A stretch of DNA of 64,000 nucleotides from Galeopsis tetrahit. Taxonomy: Eukaryota > Streptophyta > Magnoliopsida > Lamiales > Lamiaceae. The stretch covers positions 16,414,881 to 16,478,880 of the forward strand of contig OY776122.1 of the NCBI GenBank assembly GCA_963675135.1, written 5' to 3'. Under the pieces are notes generated by a model. That model was not told where the DNA came from. It saw nothing but the letters and a program-made list of their open reading frames with translations, and made no database searches. Positions 54,993 through 64,000 of the stretch are shown here, piece by piece (position 1 is the stretch's first letter; each line of letters begins with the position of its first letter). Made by a program: the position numbers and the translations under genes.

Positions 54993-56804
54993 TAGGGGTG
55001 AAAACGGATCGGATATTTCTCGACCATTCCGGAACCGTATCCGGGCGGATACAGATAGTTGACTTCGGATTCGGATTCGGATTCAGAATACATAATATCC
55101 GACCGTATTCGAGTTTTTCCATATTTTATCGGATATTATCCGAATACCCGGATTTTTTAATATATTTTATTTTATATTTTATATTAATTTTATTAAAGCT
55201 CTATTATAACTTATAACATTATTGAGCCTTATTAAAAACTAAAAAGCCTAAACCCTCACCTCCAGCGTCCGCCGCCCACTCCTCCTTCCCTTCCCTTTTT
55301 GGCCCCTGCACGGCTGCACCCCCAGCCCCGACCCCCGTCGTCGACCGCCCGTCCCAGCCCCCATCTTGACGTTACTGCCACCCTGCATCCCGAGCCCCGA
55401 TTAGATTCAGAGAAAATTTAAGGTACGAATTGTTGAAACTCCATTAAATGAAATGGAGGAAAATTGAGGAGGTGGTTCTTAGTGTGCTTGTATTTTGTTG
55501 TACATTACTTTTTCTTTAATTTCTTATATTACCCACTAAACTACATGAAAATCTATGAATAGAGTAAGTATTTATGTGTACTGTGTACATTCGAACATTT
55601 GCACGCATATCATAAATTGAATGATAATTGGGCGAACTGTGAATCAGATTGGGCAAATGGAAGGAGATCCACCGTCGCCGATCAACCTTGCCGTCGGTGA
55701 GATGTCCGCCACCGCCTATTCACAGCCTCTGAATGTCCTTCCCAAACCTAGCACATCCATCCAAGAAATTAGGTTAGATCTCCACTTTAATTTAATCTGA
55801 ATTAATTCAAGAACTCATTAATTTTTCTGCTTTGTTTCATATTATTTCTCATTAAATCAAGAATATTCTTTGAAAATGGTTTATGTAGGGAAAGTGCAAG
55901 AAGTGTGGCTGTATCATCTACAGCAGAAAATGCTATTGATGTTGATGCAATAGATAAAGAAGTGCATGATGAGCCTCAAGCAAAGAATTTCAGGTTCTCA
56001 AAAAAATATTGGATCCATTGTTGCTGATCTTGAAGTTTTGGAAACACTTGTTGCAAATATGGGGGATGAGGTTTATCATTATTACTTCTTAAATTATAAT
56101 TGGTTTTCATGTTAGTTGCAAACTTGAAATACTAACTGCTTATACAAAAAAAAATATAGGTTGAAGAAGAAATGGACAGTGATGAGGAATGATGAGAATC
56201 CGAGAGTTGAGGCCTCCATTTGATGTTCAATAACTATGTTCTTCCCTATCCCTCTTAAGTTTTCATTCAACCAATTTATGTTCCCTGCTTTGTTTTTTTA
56301 TTAAGGAATTATGTTTTAGACTTGTGTTTGATGGTGTGCTTTATTCTTCATTAATCATTAGCATTAGTTAAAACTTAAAAGAAACGTATGTATGTTGCTT
56401 ATGGTTTTAATGTTTTCATGAGTGGATGATTCTTTAGCTTATGAGTAGTTTGTTGATTGCTTTATTCATGCTTGGGTATAATATTATATATGTCTTCTTA
56501 GGCGTTATGTTGTGCTGGAGTGGTGATGTTTACGAAGAATATATTTTGATGATTTCATGTTTGTTGATTTTTTATGTGTTTCAATCACATTTTGATGATT
56601 TCCATTTGAAATATATTATCCGATTATAGTTATTCGAATTCGGCCCGGATTCGTCCGATATCCGTTCCGTATTCGTATATCGAATATTCCGAATTCGTAT
56701 CCGAATCCGGCTTTTCTGTATCCGACTCCGAATTCGAGAAAAAAATATGGTTTAGAATACGGTATAAGCACTATCCGTCCGTATCCGGTCCGTTTTTACC
56801 CCTA
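54993..56804 (+). mobile_element. hAT deletion derivative
   Basis: Ends TAGGGGTGAAAACGGATCGG and its near-complement CCGGTCCGTTTTTACCCCTA are flanked by an 8-bp duplication CGTACAGA / CGTACACA (54985-54992 and 56805-56812, one mismatch). Subterminal arms are rich in CCGAATCCG-type motifs. The interior holds transposase N-terminal and extreme C-terminal exons only. Confidence 0.92.
55657..56192 (+). pseudogene. hAT transposase remnant: first exons plus C-terminal tail
   Basis: From ATG 55657 the exon reads MEGDPPSPINLAVGEMSA and ends at a donor AG|GTTAGA near 55772. The next exon (from about 55890, ESARSVAVSSTAENAIDV) runs to about 56000, then shifts to a segment resembling the family's end (VADLEVLETLVANMGDE). 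A last exon from 56160 gives VEEEMDSDEE and a stop at 56190. The BED finger, RNase-H-like catalytic core and dimerisation domain are missing, so this is an internal deletion derivative. Confidence 0.7.
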
Positions 56805-56812
56805 CGTACACA

Positions 56813-58943
56813 CACACACACACACATATATATATGTTAAATATAATAATCAATATTCTTAATACTATGAAGTAAAAAAGAATTTAATTATACAAATAAT
56901 CATCGATTTTATGGGAATACCTTATAAATTTAGATTTTATATTAGCACATTTGTAAATAGTTAACATTAAAATTTTTGAATTAATTCATTAAGTTTATAT
57001 GTTCTTGTGCCTAAATTTTCGACTAATAAGTAGCAATGCATAAATTTAGGTTTAGATTTAGAATCAACAGTAATTAGCATTAAAAATTTAAATTAATTCA
57101 TTAAATAATTAGCTTTAAATTGCTGGATATAATTGTCCGCATAAATTTAGATTTTCTAAGATTTTGACTAAAAAGTAGCAATATAATTTTTAACAAAATA
57201 TATATCCATGTAAACATATAAAAAAATAAGTTAAGAAATTATTAAATAAGTATTTTCAGGAAAAAATAAATAACAATAACTAAGTTATAATAAGATGTAA
57301 ATAGACAAAAAATTAAGAAATAAATGATGGGATTATATAAAAATATGTTATATAATATAAATCATTAATAATGTTAATTAAATTAAAAATGACAAAATTT
57401 AATTAAATTTTAAAAATAATTTAAACATTACTTTATAAATAAGTTAAAGAGTGTCTTAGTTTGCGATACAACAATAGTTGACAAAATATATATCCATAAA
57501 ATAAACAAAAAATAAGTAATTAATAATAAAATACATTAAGACTAAATAAATTACATATTGTTAATCGTATATATTAAGACAGAAAATACATACAATAAGT
57601 AAAATACATATATAACACAATTTGAATTGAATTAATAATATTACACGGTAAAGTAGCTGAAACTAAAATAAAATAAATTAAAAACTGAAACTTAATTGTA
57701 AAGAAAATTAATTTATAAGTATAACAAATCTTATCAGAAGATTATACAACAAAATGTAAAAATGTATAAATAATTGTGACATTTTTTTTAACGATACTAA
57801 AATATACAATGATTTTTTCATTCATAAAAAAAATGAGAATACAAAAGATATTTATAAATTTACAAAAAAGACTACATCAAATACAAAAAATATTTAACAA
57901 ACTATATATCATTAACATAATAGAACATCTTTAAACCTTCAAGGTTTCTTAAAAAAAAAAAAATTATAAACCTTCAAGCATCTTCAACAAATTTTCGAAT
58001 AACCCTTCAAAATTTCTTCAAGAAAAATCTTCAATCTTCAATGAGTAACACCACCATGAACAATCTTCAAACATCTTACACTAATCTTCAAATTTTTACA
58101 ATAAAATAAAATAAATTGACTAACTACACCACAAATCTACATAAAAATTAAATTTTCAAATAATCTAAAAGAAAAACTCCAAACCTTCAAAATATCTTCA
58201 AAAAAAAAATTTGAATCTTCAAACGAATAACGATAAAATCTTCGTAAATCTTCAAACATCTCTAACAAATCTTCAAGCAAACCTTCAAGACCTCTTCAAT
58301 TAACAATGAATAACACCAAAGTCTTGAAATATCTTCAACCTATCTAGAAAAATACATATAAAATAATAAAAAAAATCTCATAAACAATAGTACATTACAA
58401 ACTTACAGAAAAATGAAAATTGGGATGATGAGAATGATCTAGAAAAGAGAGGAATATATAGGAAAAAATATTATAACAGTTCCTAAATTTAATCATTTGA
58501 TCCAAAGGCTAAAATTTGATCAACATAAATCAACGGTTAAAATTAAGATTAATAAAAGGAAGACATTAATTATAATTAGTATATAAAATTACCATAATTA
58601 TCAAGGGAAAAAATGAACAGCCATGATAAAGATGAAAAAATGTGATCAACGGCCCATATGATTTCCCGCCGAAACTAAATAAAGAAATCCGTAGGTGTAT
58701 TATACTCGTATTAGTATATAGATATAGATTACTATTCTAAACTTTCAAGATAAATCTATTACGTGAAGAAATTGCAAAAATAAAATATATATTCATTGTT
58801 AAATAAGAAATTGCATAATTGGTTTACTGTGGTAATTGCCTAATTGGTTTATTGTGTTAAATAAGAAATTAATTCATTGTTCCAAGTTTGAAAATTACGT
58901 GAAGAAATTGTATAATTATTTCTTTGGTATTCAGTTTTAATAA
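56813..58943. other. AT-rich DNA with scattered CTTCAA hexamers
   Basis: No gene. It starts with a short CA/TA microsatellite (56809-56835). Between about 57930 and 58340 the hexamer CTTCAA recurs some twenty times at irregular spacing. Near 58770-58920, ACGTGAAGAAATTG and TTAAATAAGAAATT are locally duplicated. Confidence 0.5.
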
Positions 58944-58952
58944 TTATTTCTT

Positions 58953-61131
58953 GGGAAATACTCAAATGCACCATGTGCACCAAAACAGGTTTGGTGCACA
59001 TGCTTTTATCTTTATCCTCCTATTCTAACTTATTATCTCTTTTTCTCTACTTATGGTTATAATTCTATTTTTTTTCTATTAATTAATTAATTAATTTATA
59101 ATCAATTACTTTATTAATTAATTAATAAATTACGGTCCTTTCAATTTTTATTTTTTTAGTTTTTTTTTTCCTTTTTTTTTTCGTTTTTTTTTTTAGTTTT
59201 TTTTTTCCTTTTTTTTTTTGTTTTTTTTTTCGTTTTCTTTTTTCGTTTTTTTTTTTTTTCGTTTTTTTTTTTTCGTTTTCTTTTTTCGTTACTCACCTCC
59301 ACTTTTCAATAATAATAGTTGCTACTTTTCATTAATAAAATTTTCACTTTTCACTAATAACAGTCAGTAACAAAATTTTCACTTTTCACTAATAATAATT
59401 ACCACTTTTCAGTAACAAAATTCCCACTTTTCTATAATAAGAATTACACTTTTCAGTTAAAATATCTACCACTTTTCAGTAACAAAATTTCCACTTTTCA
59501 ATAATAAGAATTACACTTTTCAGTTAAAATATCTATCACTTTTCACTAATAAAAATTACATTTTTAAGTTAAAATATCTACCACTTTTCAATAATAAGAA
59601 TTACACTTTTCAGTTGAAATATCTACCACTTTTCAATAATAAGAATTACATTTTTCAAGTTAAAATATTTATCACTTTTCAATAATAAAAATTACATTTT
59701 TAAGTTAAAATATCTACCACTTTTCAATAATAAGAATTACACTTTTCAGTTCAAATATCTACCACTTTTCAATAATAAGAATAACATTTTTTTAATTTTA
59801 ATAATAATTTTAACTGTACAATTTATAATTAAATATACCCATTTTAATTAATTAATTAATTAATTAATTAATAAAGTAATGAAAAGTGGTAGATATTTTA
59901 ACTGAAAAATGTAGTTTTTCTTATTGAAAGTGGTAGATATTTGAACTGAAAAGTGTAATCTTATTATTGAAAAGTGGTAGATATTTGAACTGAAAAGTGT
60001 AATTCTTATTATTGAAAAGTGGTAGATATTTTAACTTAAAAATGTAATTTTTATTATTGAAAAGTGATAAATATTTTAACTGAAAAGTGTAATTCTTATT
60101 ATTGAAAAGTGGAAATTTTGTTACTGAAAAGTGATAAATATTTTAACTGAAAAATGTAATTTTTATTATTGAAAAGTGGTAGATATTTTAACTGAAAAGT
60201 GTAATTCTTATTATTGAAAAGTGGTAACTATTATTATTGAAAAATGGAAATTTTGTTACTGAAAGGTGGTAGCTATTATTAGTGAAAAGTGGTAATTTTG
60301 TTATGAAAAGTGATAATTATTATTAGTGAAAAGTGGAAATATTAATTAATTAAAACGGGTATATTTAATTATAAATTGTACAGTTAAAATTATTATTAAA
60401 ATTGAAAAAATGTTATTCTTATTATTGAAAAGTGGTAGATATTTGAACTGAAAAGTGTAATTCTTATTATTGAAAAGTGGTAGATATTTTAACTGAAAAA
60501 TGTAGTTTTTATTATTGAAAGTGGTAGATATTTGAACTGAAATGTGTAATTTTTATTATTGGAAAGTGGTAGATATTTGAACTGAAAAGTGTAATTTTTA
60601 TTATTGAAAAGTGGTAGATATTTTAATTGAAAAGTGTAATTCTTATTATTGAAAAGTGGTAACTATTATTATTGAAAAGTGGAAATTTTGTTAAGTGAAA
60701 AGTGGAAATTTTATTAATGAAAAGTAGGGACTATTATTATTGAAAAGTGAGTAATTATTGAAAAGTAGAAGTGAGTAACGAAAAAAAAAAAACGAAAAAA
60801 AAACGAAAAAAAAACAGAAAAAAATGAAAAAATAAACAAGTTTGAAAAAAAAAAAGAAAAAAAAAATCTAAAAAAAAAAACAGAAAAAAAACGAAAAAAA
60901 AAACAGAAAAAAGAAACAAAAAAAAAAAAAAAAAAAAAAAGAAAAAAAAACATAAAAATAATGAAAAAAAAAAGTTTGAAAGGATTTGAACCTGTGACCT
61001 CAAGCTTAAAAAGATATCTATAACCACTAGAACATTCATTACTTATTTATTTATATTTATCTTTATAAATAGATATAGGATTGGCCTGTGCATTAGTGTG
61101 CACGTGCACACTGTGCACAGGAGACCAACTC
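58953..61131. mobile_element. 2.2-kb palindromic foldback element with tRNA-like boxes
   Basis: Ends GGGAAATACTCAAATGCACC and GAGTTGGTCTCCTGTGCACA (minus strand) are flanked by a perfect 9-bp duplication TTATTTCTT (58944-58952 and 61132-61140). From about 59290 to 59820 and again, inverted, from about 59880 to 60775 runs a ~45-bp unit containing CACTTTTCA and TTACACTTTTCAGTTAAAAT; poly-T/CGTTTTT and poly-A/AACGAAAA blocks flank the arms symmetrically. Near the right end, on the minus strand, are a perfect B box GGTTCAAATCC (60982-60992) and an A-box-like TGTTCTAGTGG (61024-61034). No protein frame. Confidence 0.88.
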
Positions 61132-61232
61132 TTATTTCTTTTATATTCAATGGTATTCATCTTAATTCATTTTTATAACTTTCATTAATTCATTGGTATT
61201 CAATTTTAATAATTATTTCTTTTATTTTTCAG

Positions 61233-62653
61233 AAGGAATCTGAATCTTCTCACACGCTTCAAAGTCCATTTGAAACACCAAATTCAACAGACATTGAACC
61301 ACGTGATCGTGAAGATAGTTCAATTCGAAAACGAGCAAGGCACGAATCGATGAAGCCTCCGGTAGTTCCTAAACAATCTAGAAGCCCATATTGGGAGCAT
61401 GTTACGAAGGGGACTCGAACAATGGGTGATGGGAGCAAAAAATTAATAGCGATATGCAATTACTGTAGTGTTGAGATTCCCGTGTCTCTAGGAAGTACTA
61501 GTGGATTGAAAAATCACTTGGAGAAAAGGTGTAAGTCAAGTCCATTGTACGAGAAGAGTAAAAGTGAGAAAAGCCAAACAGTGTTGACAAATGAGACTAT
61601 TGGGCAAGGAAGTGCTTTGGTTTCTCACAATTTTAATAAAAAACAGTGTGAAATGAAGCTTACGGAGTACGTGATTAAGGATGAGGTCTTTTTTCGAGCT
61701 GTCAAAGGGAATGGGTTCACAAGCCTTGTTCATGAATTACAACCATGATTCAAAATCCCTGATCGAAAGAAAGTTGCAGGTATGGTTTACGATTATTCTT
61801 AGTAGAGAAAACTAAGATAAAATCTGTGATTGGTAGCCAAAGAGTGAGTATTACCACTGATACTTGGACATCCATTCAAAACATAAATTACATGGTCATC
61901 ACAGCTCATTTCTTAGATAGTGAATGGAAATTGCATAAAAGGATTATTAATTTCACAAAAATTAATAGTCACGTTGAAGAAGAAATTGGCAAGATGGTTG
62001 AGGTTTGTTTGAGAGAATGGGGAATTGACAAAGTTTTTTCAATTGTAGTTGATAATGCATCTTCTAATCATACTGCTATTGATTATTTGAAGAAGATAAT
62101 TAAAAGTGAAAATACATTGTTGTTTGATGGGAAATACTTGCATTTGAGGTGTGCATGTCATATTCTTAACTTAATTGTTAAGGATGGTTTGAAAGAGCTT
62201 AATATATCGATTAAAAGTATAAGGAATGCAATTAGTTTTATTCATTCTTCCCCTACAAGATTGAATAAATTTAGGGAGTTTGATGTGCTTGCCAAGTTTA
62301 ATAATATGTTGACTGTGCCTATGGATGTCAAAACTAGGTGGAATCCTTTTAGGAGTAGTCCAAGTTCGACCGTTGCTAGTGAGTCAGCTTTTAGTTTGGG
62401 CAAGAGGGTGGGTGAATCCTTTTAGGAGTAGTCTAAGTTCTAAAATGGTAGAAGCATTGGTGTGCACTAGTGATTGGCTAAGAGGAGAGGAGATGAACTT
62501 ATGTAAGGATCCAAACGATAATGACCTTGAATTATACAAGGAAATTGAAGAAATTGAGAGGGGTAAGAGTTTATATTATAAATTTTATTAATAGTTTTTA
62601 AATTCATATTTTATGATATTTTTTGTTCATTCTTTTTAATTCCTCTTTTGCAG
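61233..62653 (+). pseudogene. RICESLEEPER-like hAT transposase, internally deleted
   Basis: An exon opens after the acceptor at 61232 with KESESSHTLQSPFETP. A BED zinc finger follows (SPYWEHVTK…CNYCSVEIP…GLKNHLEKRC, about 61385-61540). A TGA stop at 61746 and a frameshift near 61790 interrupt it. The catalytic RNase-H-like region then runs 61826-62340 (SITTDTWTSIQNINYMVITA, VVDNASSNHTAIDYL, RCACHILNLIVKDGL). It jumps from KTRWN directly to the C-terminal dimerisation domain (STVASESAFSLG, then SKMVEALVCTSDWLR after another frameshift), so roughly a third of the protein is missing. A donor GTAAGA lies at 62563. Confidence 0.88.
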
Positions 62654-62689
62654 TTTCAATTACCAATCAAGATTCTTCTCTAACTACTA

Positions 62690-62925
62690 AGGGAATAATA
62701 ATATAGGAATAATATATAATAGGAAATAATATATAATAGAAAATAATAATATAGGAATAATATATAATAGGAAATAATAATATAGGAATAATATATTTTA
62801 ATTTGGTCCATATCTTTGTATATATGGTTGTTGTATTTACCTTAATTATCTATTTGTAAATACTTTTATAAATAGTGAATCATTCTTATCACCTCATTAA
62901 CGGTGATCACATACATATTCTCACA
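62690..62925 (+). repeat. 5' LTR of a second Ale-type copia element (left limit approximate)
   Basis: Ends ATTCTCACA directly before the primer site. The left part (62693-62800) is built from repeats of TATAGGAATAATATATAATA. The left boundary cannot be fixed because the partner LTR is outside the window. Confidence 0.65.
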
Positions 62926-62937
62926 TGGTATCAGTCT
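62926..62937 (+). promoter_or_regulatory. Primer-binding site of the second Ale-type element
   Basis: TGGTATCAGTCT matches the initiator-Met primer site TGGTATCAGAGC for its first nine bases, immediately after the LTR. Confidence 0.7.
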
Positions 62938-63000
62938 GACTCATCGAAACCCTAATTTTCTCTCTAAAGCCTCACGCTAAATTTCTTCCCTTCCCTCCTC

Positions 63001-64000
63001 ATGGCGGCGGCGGCTCCTACTCCCCCCACCATACCTCTCAATATTTTGGTTCATCTCTTGACAATCAAGTTGTCATCCTCCAACTACCTGCTCTGGCGTA
63101 ATCAGGTGGTCCCGGTCCTGTCAAGTCATGATCTTATCTCTCACGTTCTTGGCACGACACCCGCTCCGGCGAAATCGATCACCACGTCTGGTGAATCGGC
63201 TCCAAACCTAGCCTACATCGCTTGGTTTGAGAAGGATCAGAAGATCCTTAGTCTTCTTCTTTCCTCCCTTTCTGAAGAAGCCATGGCCGTGGTCATCGGC
63301 TGTGATACTTCGCGCTCCGTCTGGGCCGCCCTCGAGGCTGCCTACAGTCACACCTCGGTCTCCCGTATTACTCAACTGCGGAATCAGCTCCTCTCCCTTC
63401 GTCGTGGATCCACTTCCGTCGACGACTTCAGCAAGAAGTTTCGTGCTCTCTGCGATCAACTCACCTCCATTGGTAAGCCTGTTGATGATGACGACAAGTG
63501 CCATTGGTTTCTTACCGGTCTTGGCCCCTAGTTCGCTGGCTTCTCTGATACTCGCATGGCTATGTCGCCCATGCCTGCTTTTCGGGATCTGATCCATCAA
63601 GCCTTAAACTATGACCAGTTTACTCGTTCGATGGACTCCTCGTCCTCGCCCGTTCCAGCATTCTCTGTTTCTGCTCGCTCGGGTAAACCTTCTCACCCTG
63701 GCCCCAAATCCCGTAACTTCTCCCCTCGGAATTCTGGTGGCCAGGCGACCACTAGATCCTCGGCTGGTGGCTTGATTTCTGCTCGTCGTCCTCCTACCTG
63801 CCAGATATGCCGACAACATGGCCATTATGCCAACCGCTGCCCAAACCGCTATGCTCGCCCTGCCCCCTCAACGGCCAACCTTGCCCATGCTCTTGACTCT
63901 CAGTGTCACATCTCGCAGCCTCCGGCCTCTAATTGGTTCCTTGATAGTGGTGCGTCTGCTCACATGACTCCTCGCTCTGCTGATCTGGACAATCCTCACC
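63001..64000 (+). pseudogene. Ale-type copia gag-pol, 5' part, runs off the window
   Basis: The frame from ATG 63001 is copia gag (KLSSSNYLLWRNQVVPVLSS, later VWAALEAAYSHTSVSRITQL and DDFSKKFRALCDQLTSIGKP). TAG at 63529 interrupts it after FLTGLGP, at a position where relatives usually have Gln, and the same frame continues. A zinc knuckle CQICRQHGHYANRC follows at about 63800 and the protease motif FLDSGASAHMT at about 63940. GC content is clearly higher than in the surrounding DNA, as is common for the 5' coding part of Ale elements. Only the first third is visible, so whether more stops follow is unknown. Confidence 0.92.

Larger units (their letters stand above)
51755..62690 (+). mobile_element. 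Large broken hAT element (RICESLEEPER-like), limits partly inferred
   Basis: The left end TAGGGGTGGGAAAATATACC has dense subterminal ATACCGAAATTTTCGGTAT motifs typical of hAT. A GC-rich presumed 5' UTR (52150-52340) ends in a donor-like AAG|GTAATTGG at 52354. The BED-type transposase frame begins after an acceptor TTTATTTTTCAG at 61232. I infer one element with a long first intron that later received a Stowaway, a second hAT and a foldback element. The right terminus is not seen because a copia element has landed there, so linkage of the two halves is inference. Confidence 0.55.

Noticed and set aside
53570..58700. Helitron spanning this interval
   Set aside because: Loosely similar phrases (GATGAAAAAA…ATCAA(T/C)GGCC) occur near both ends, but no TC start, no CTRR end with hairpin and no A|T insertion site could be shown.
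59290..60775. CRISPR-like repeat array
   Set aside because: This is plant nuclear DNA; units are contiguous, degenerate and inverted between arms, and lie inside a transposon with a 9-bp target duplication.
60714..61039. Phe-rich minus-strand frames
   Set aside because: They are translations of poly-T/poly-A blocks of the foldback element.

Overview
The window is nuclear DNA of a flowering plant, most likely a eudicot. It is AT-rich and intron-bearing. Two ordinary plant genes sit among LTR retrotransposons (Ty3/gypsy Tat-like, Ty1/copia SIRE-like and Ale-like), a LINE, hAT, Mutator-like, PIF/Harbinger and Stowaway DNA transposons, and one SINE. I cannot name the species from sequence alone.

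Layout. 1-10633: 3' nine-tenths of a Tat-lineage gypsy element (gag, protease, RT, two RNase H domains, integrase, a long 3' region with a small antisense ORF, and a complete 3' LTR); one in-frame stop splits the polyprotein. 10634-20100: intergenic DNA with Tourist and Stowaway MITEs, a PIF/Harbinger derivative nested inside a Stowaway copy, a 680-bp foldback hairpin with a 9-bp target duplication, and members of a foldback family recognised here. 20158-20775: intact single-exon ATL-type RING-H2 ubiquitin ligase gene with a Stowaway MITE just upstream of its TATA box. 21000-25035: MITEs, a SINE, a hAT element and a second foldback-family member. 25736-27387: two-exon gene for a secreted invertase/pectin methylesterase inhibitor-like protein.

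27812-51581 is one Ale-type copia element (136/148-bp LTRs, target duplication GTTGC) blown up to 23.8 kb by later insertions: a 552-bp hAT MITE; a hAT element that itself carries a 5.7-kb non-autonomous LTR element with 1,271-bp LTRs; and a 13-kb SIRE-type copia element with an env-like ORF whose 5' LTR was in turn hit by a LINE derivative carrying only ORF1. Each insertion can be bounded by its target-site duplication, so the order of events is readable.

51755 to about 62690 appears to be a large, broken hAT (RICESLEEPER-like) element whose presumed first intron collected a Stowaway, a smaller hAT deletion derivative, and a 2.2-kb palindromic foldback element. The last 1.3 kb is the 5' end of another Ale-type copia element running off the window.

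The most unusual signal is a family of foldback elements (24154-25025, 58953-61131, 17141-17342 and a remnant near 16140-16360). They share termini and 9-bp target duplications (a Mutator-like hallmark). In three of the four, a tRNA-like pair of Pol III A/B boxes lies 70-100 bp inside one end and points inward over arrays of a CACTTTTCAGT motif.
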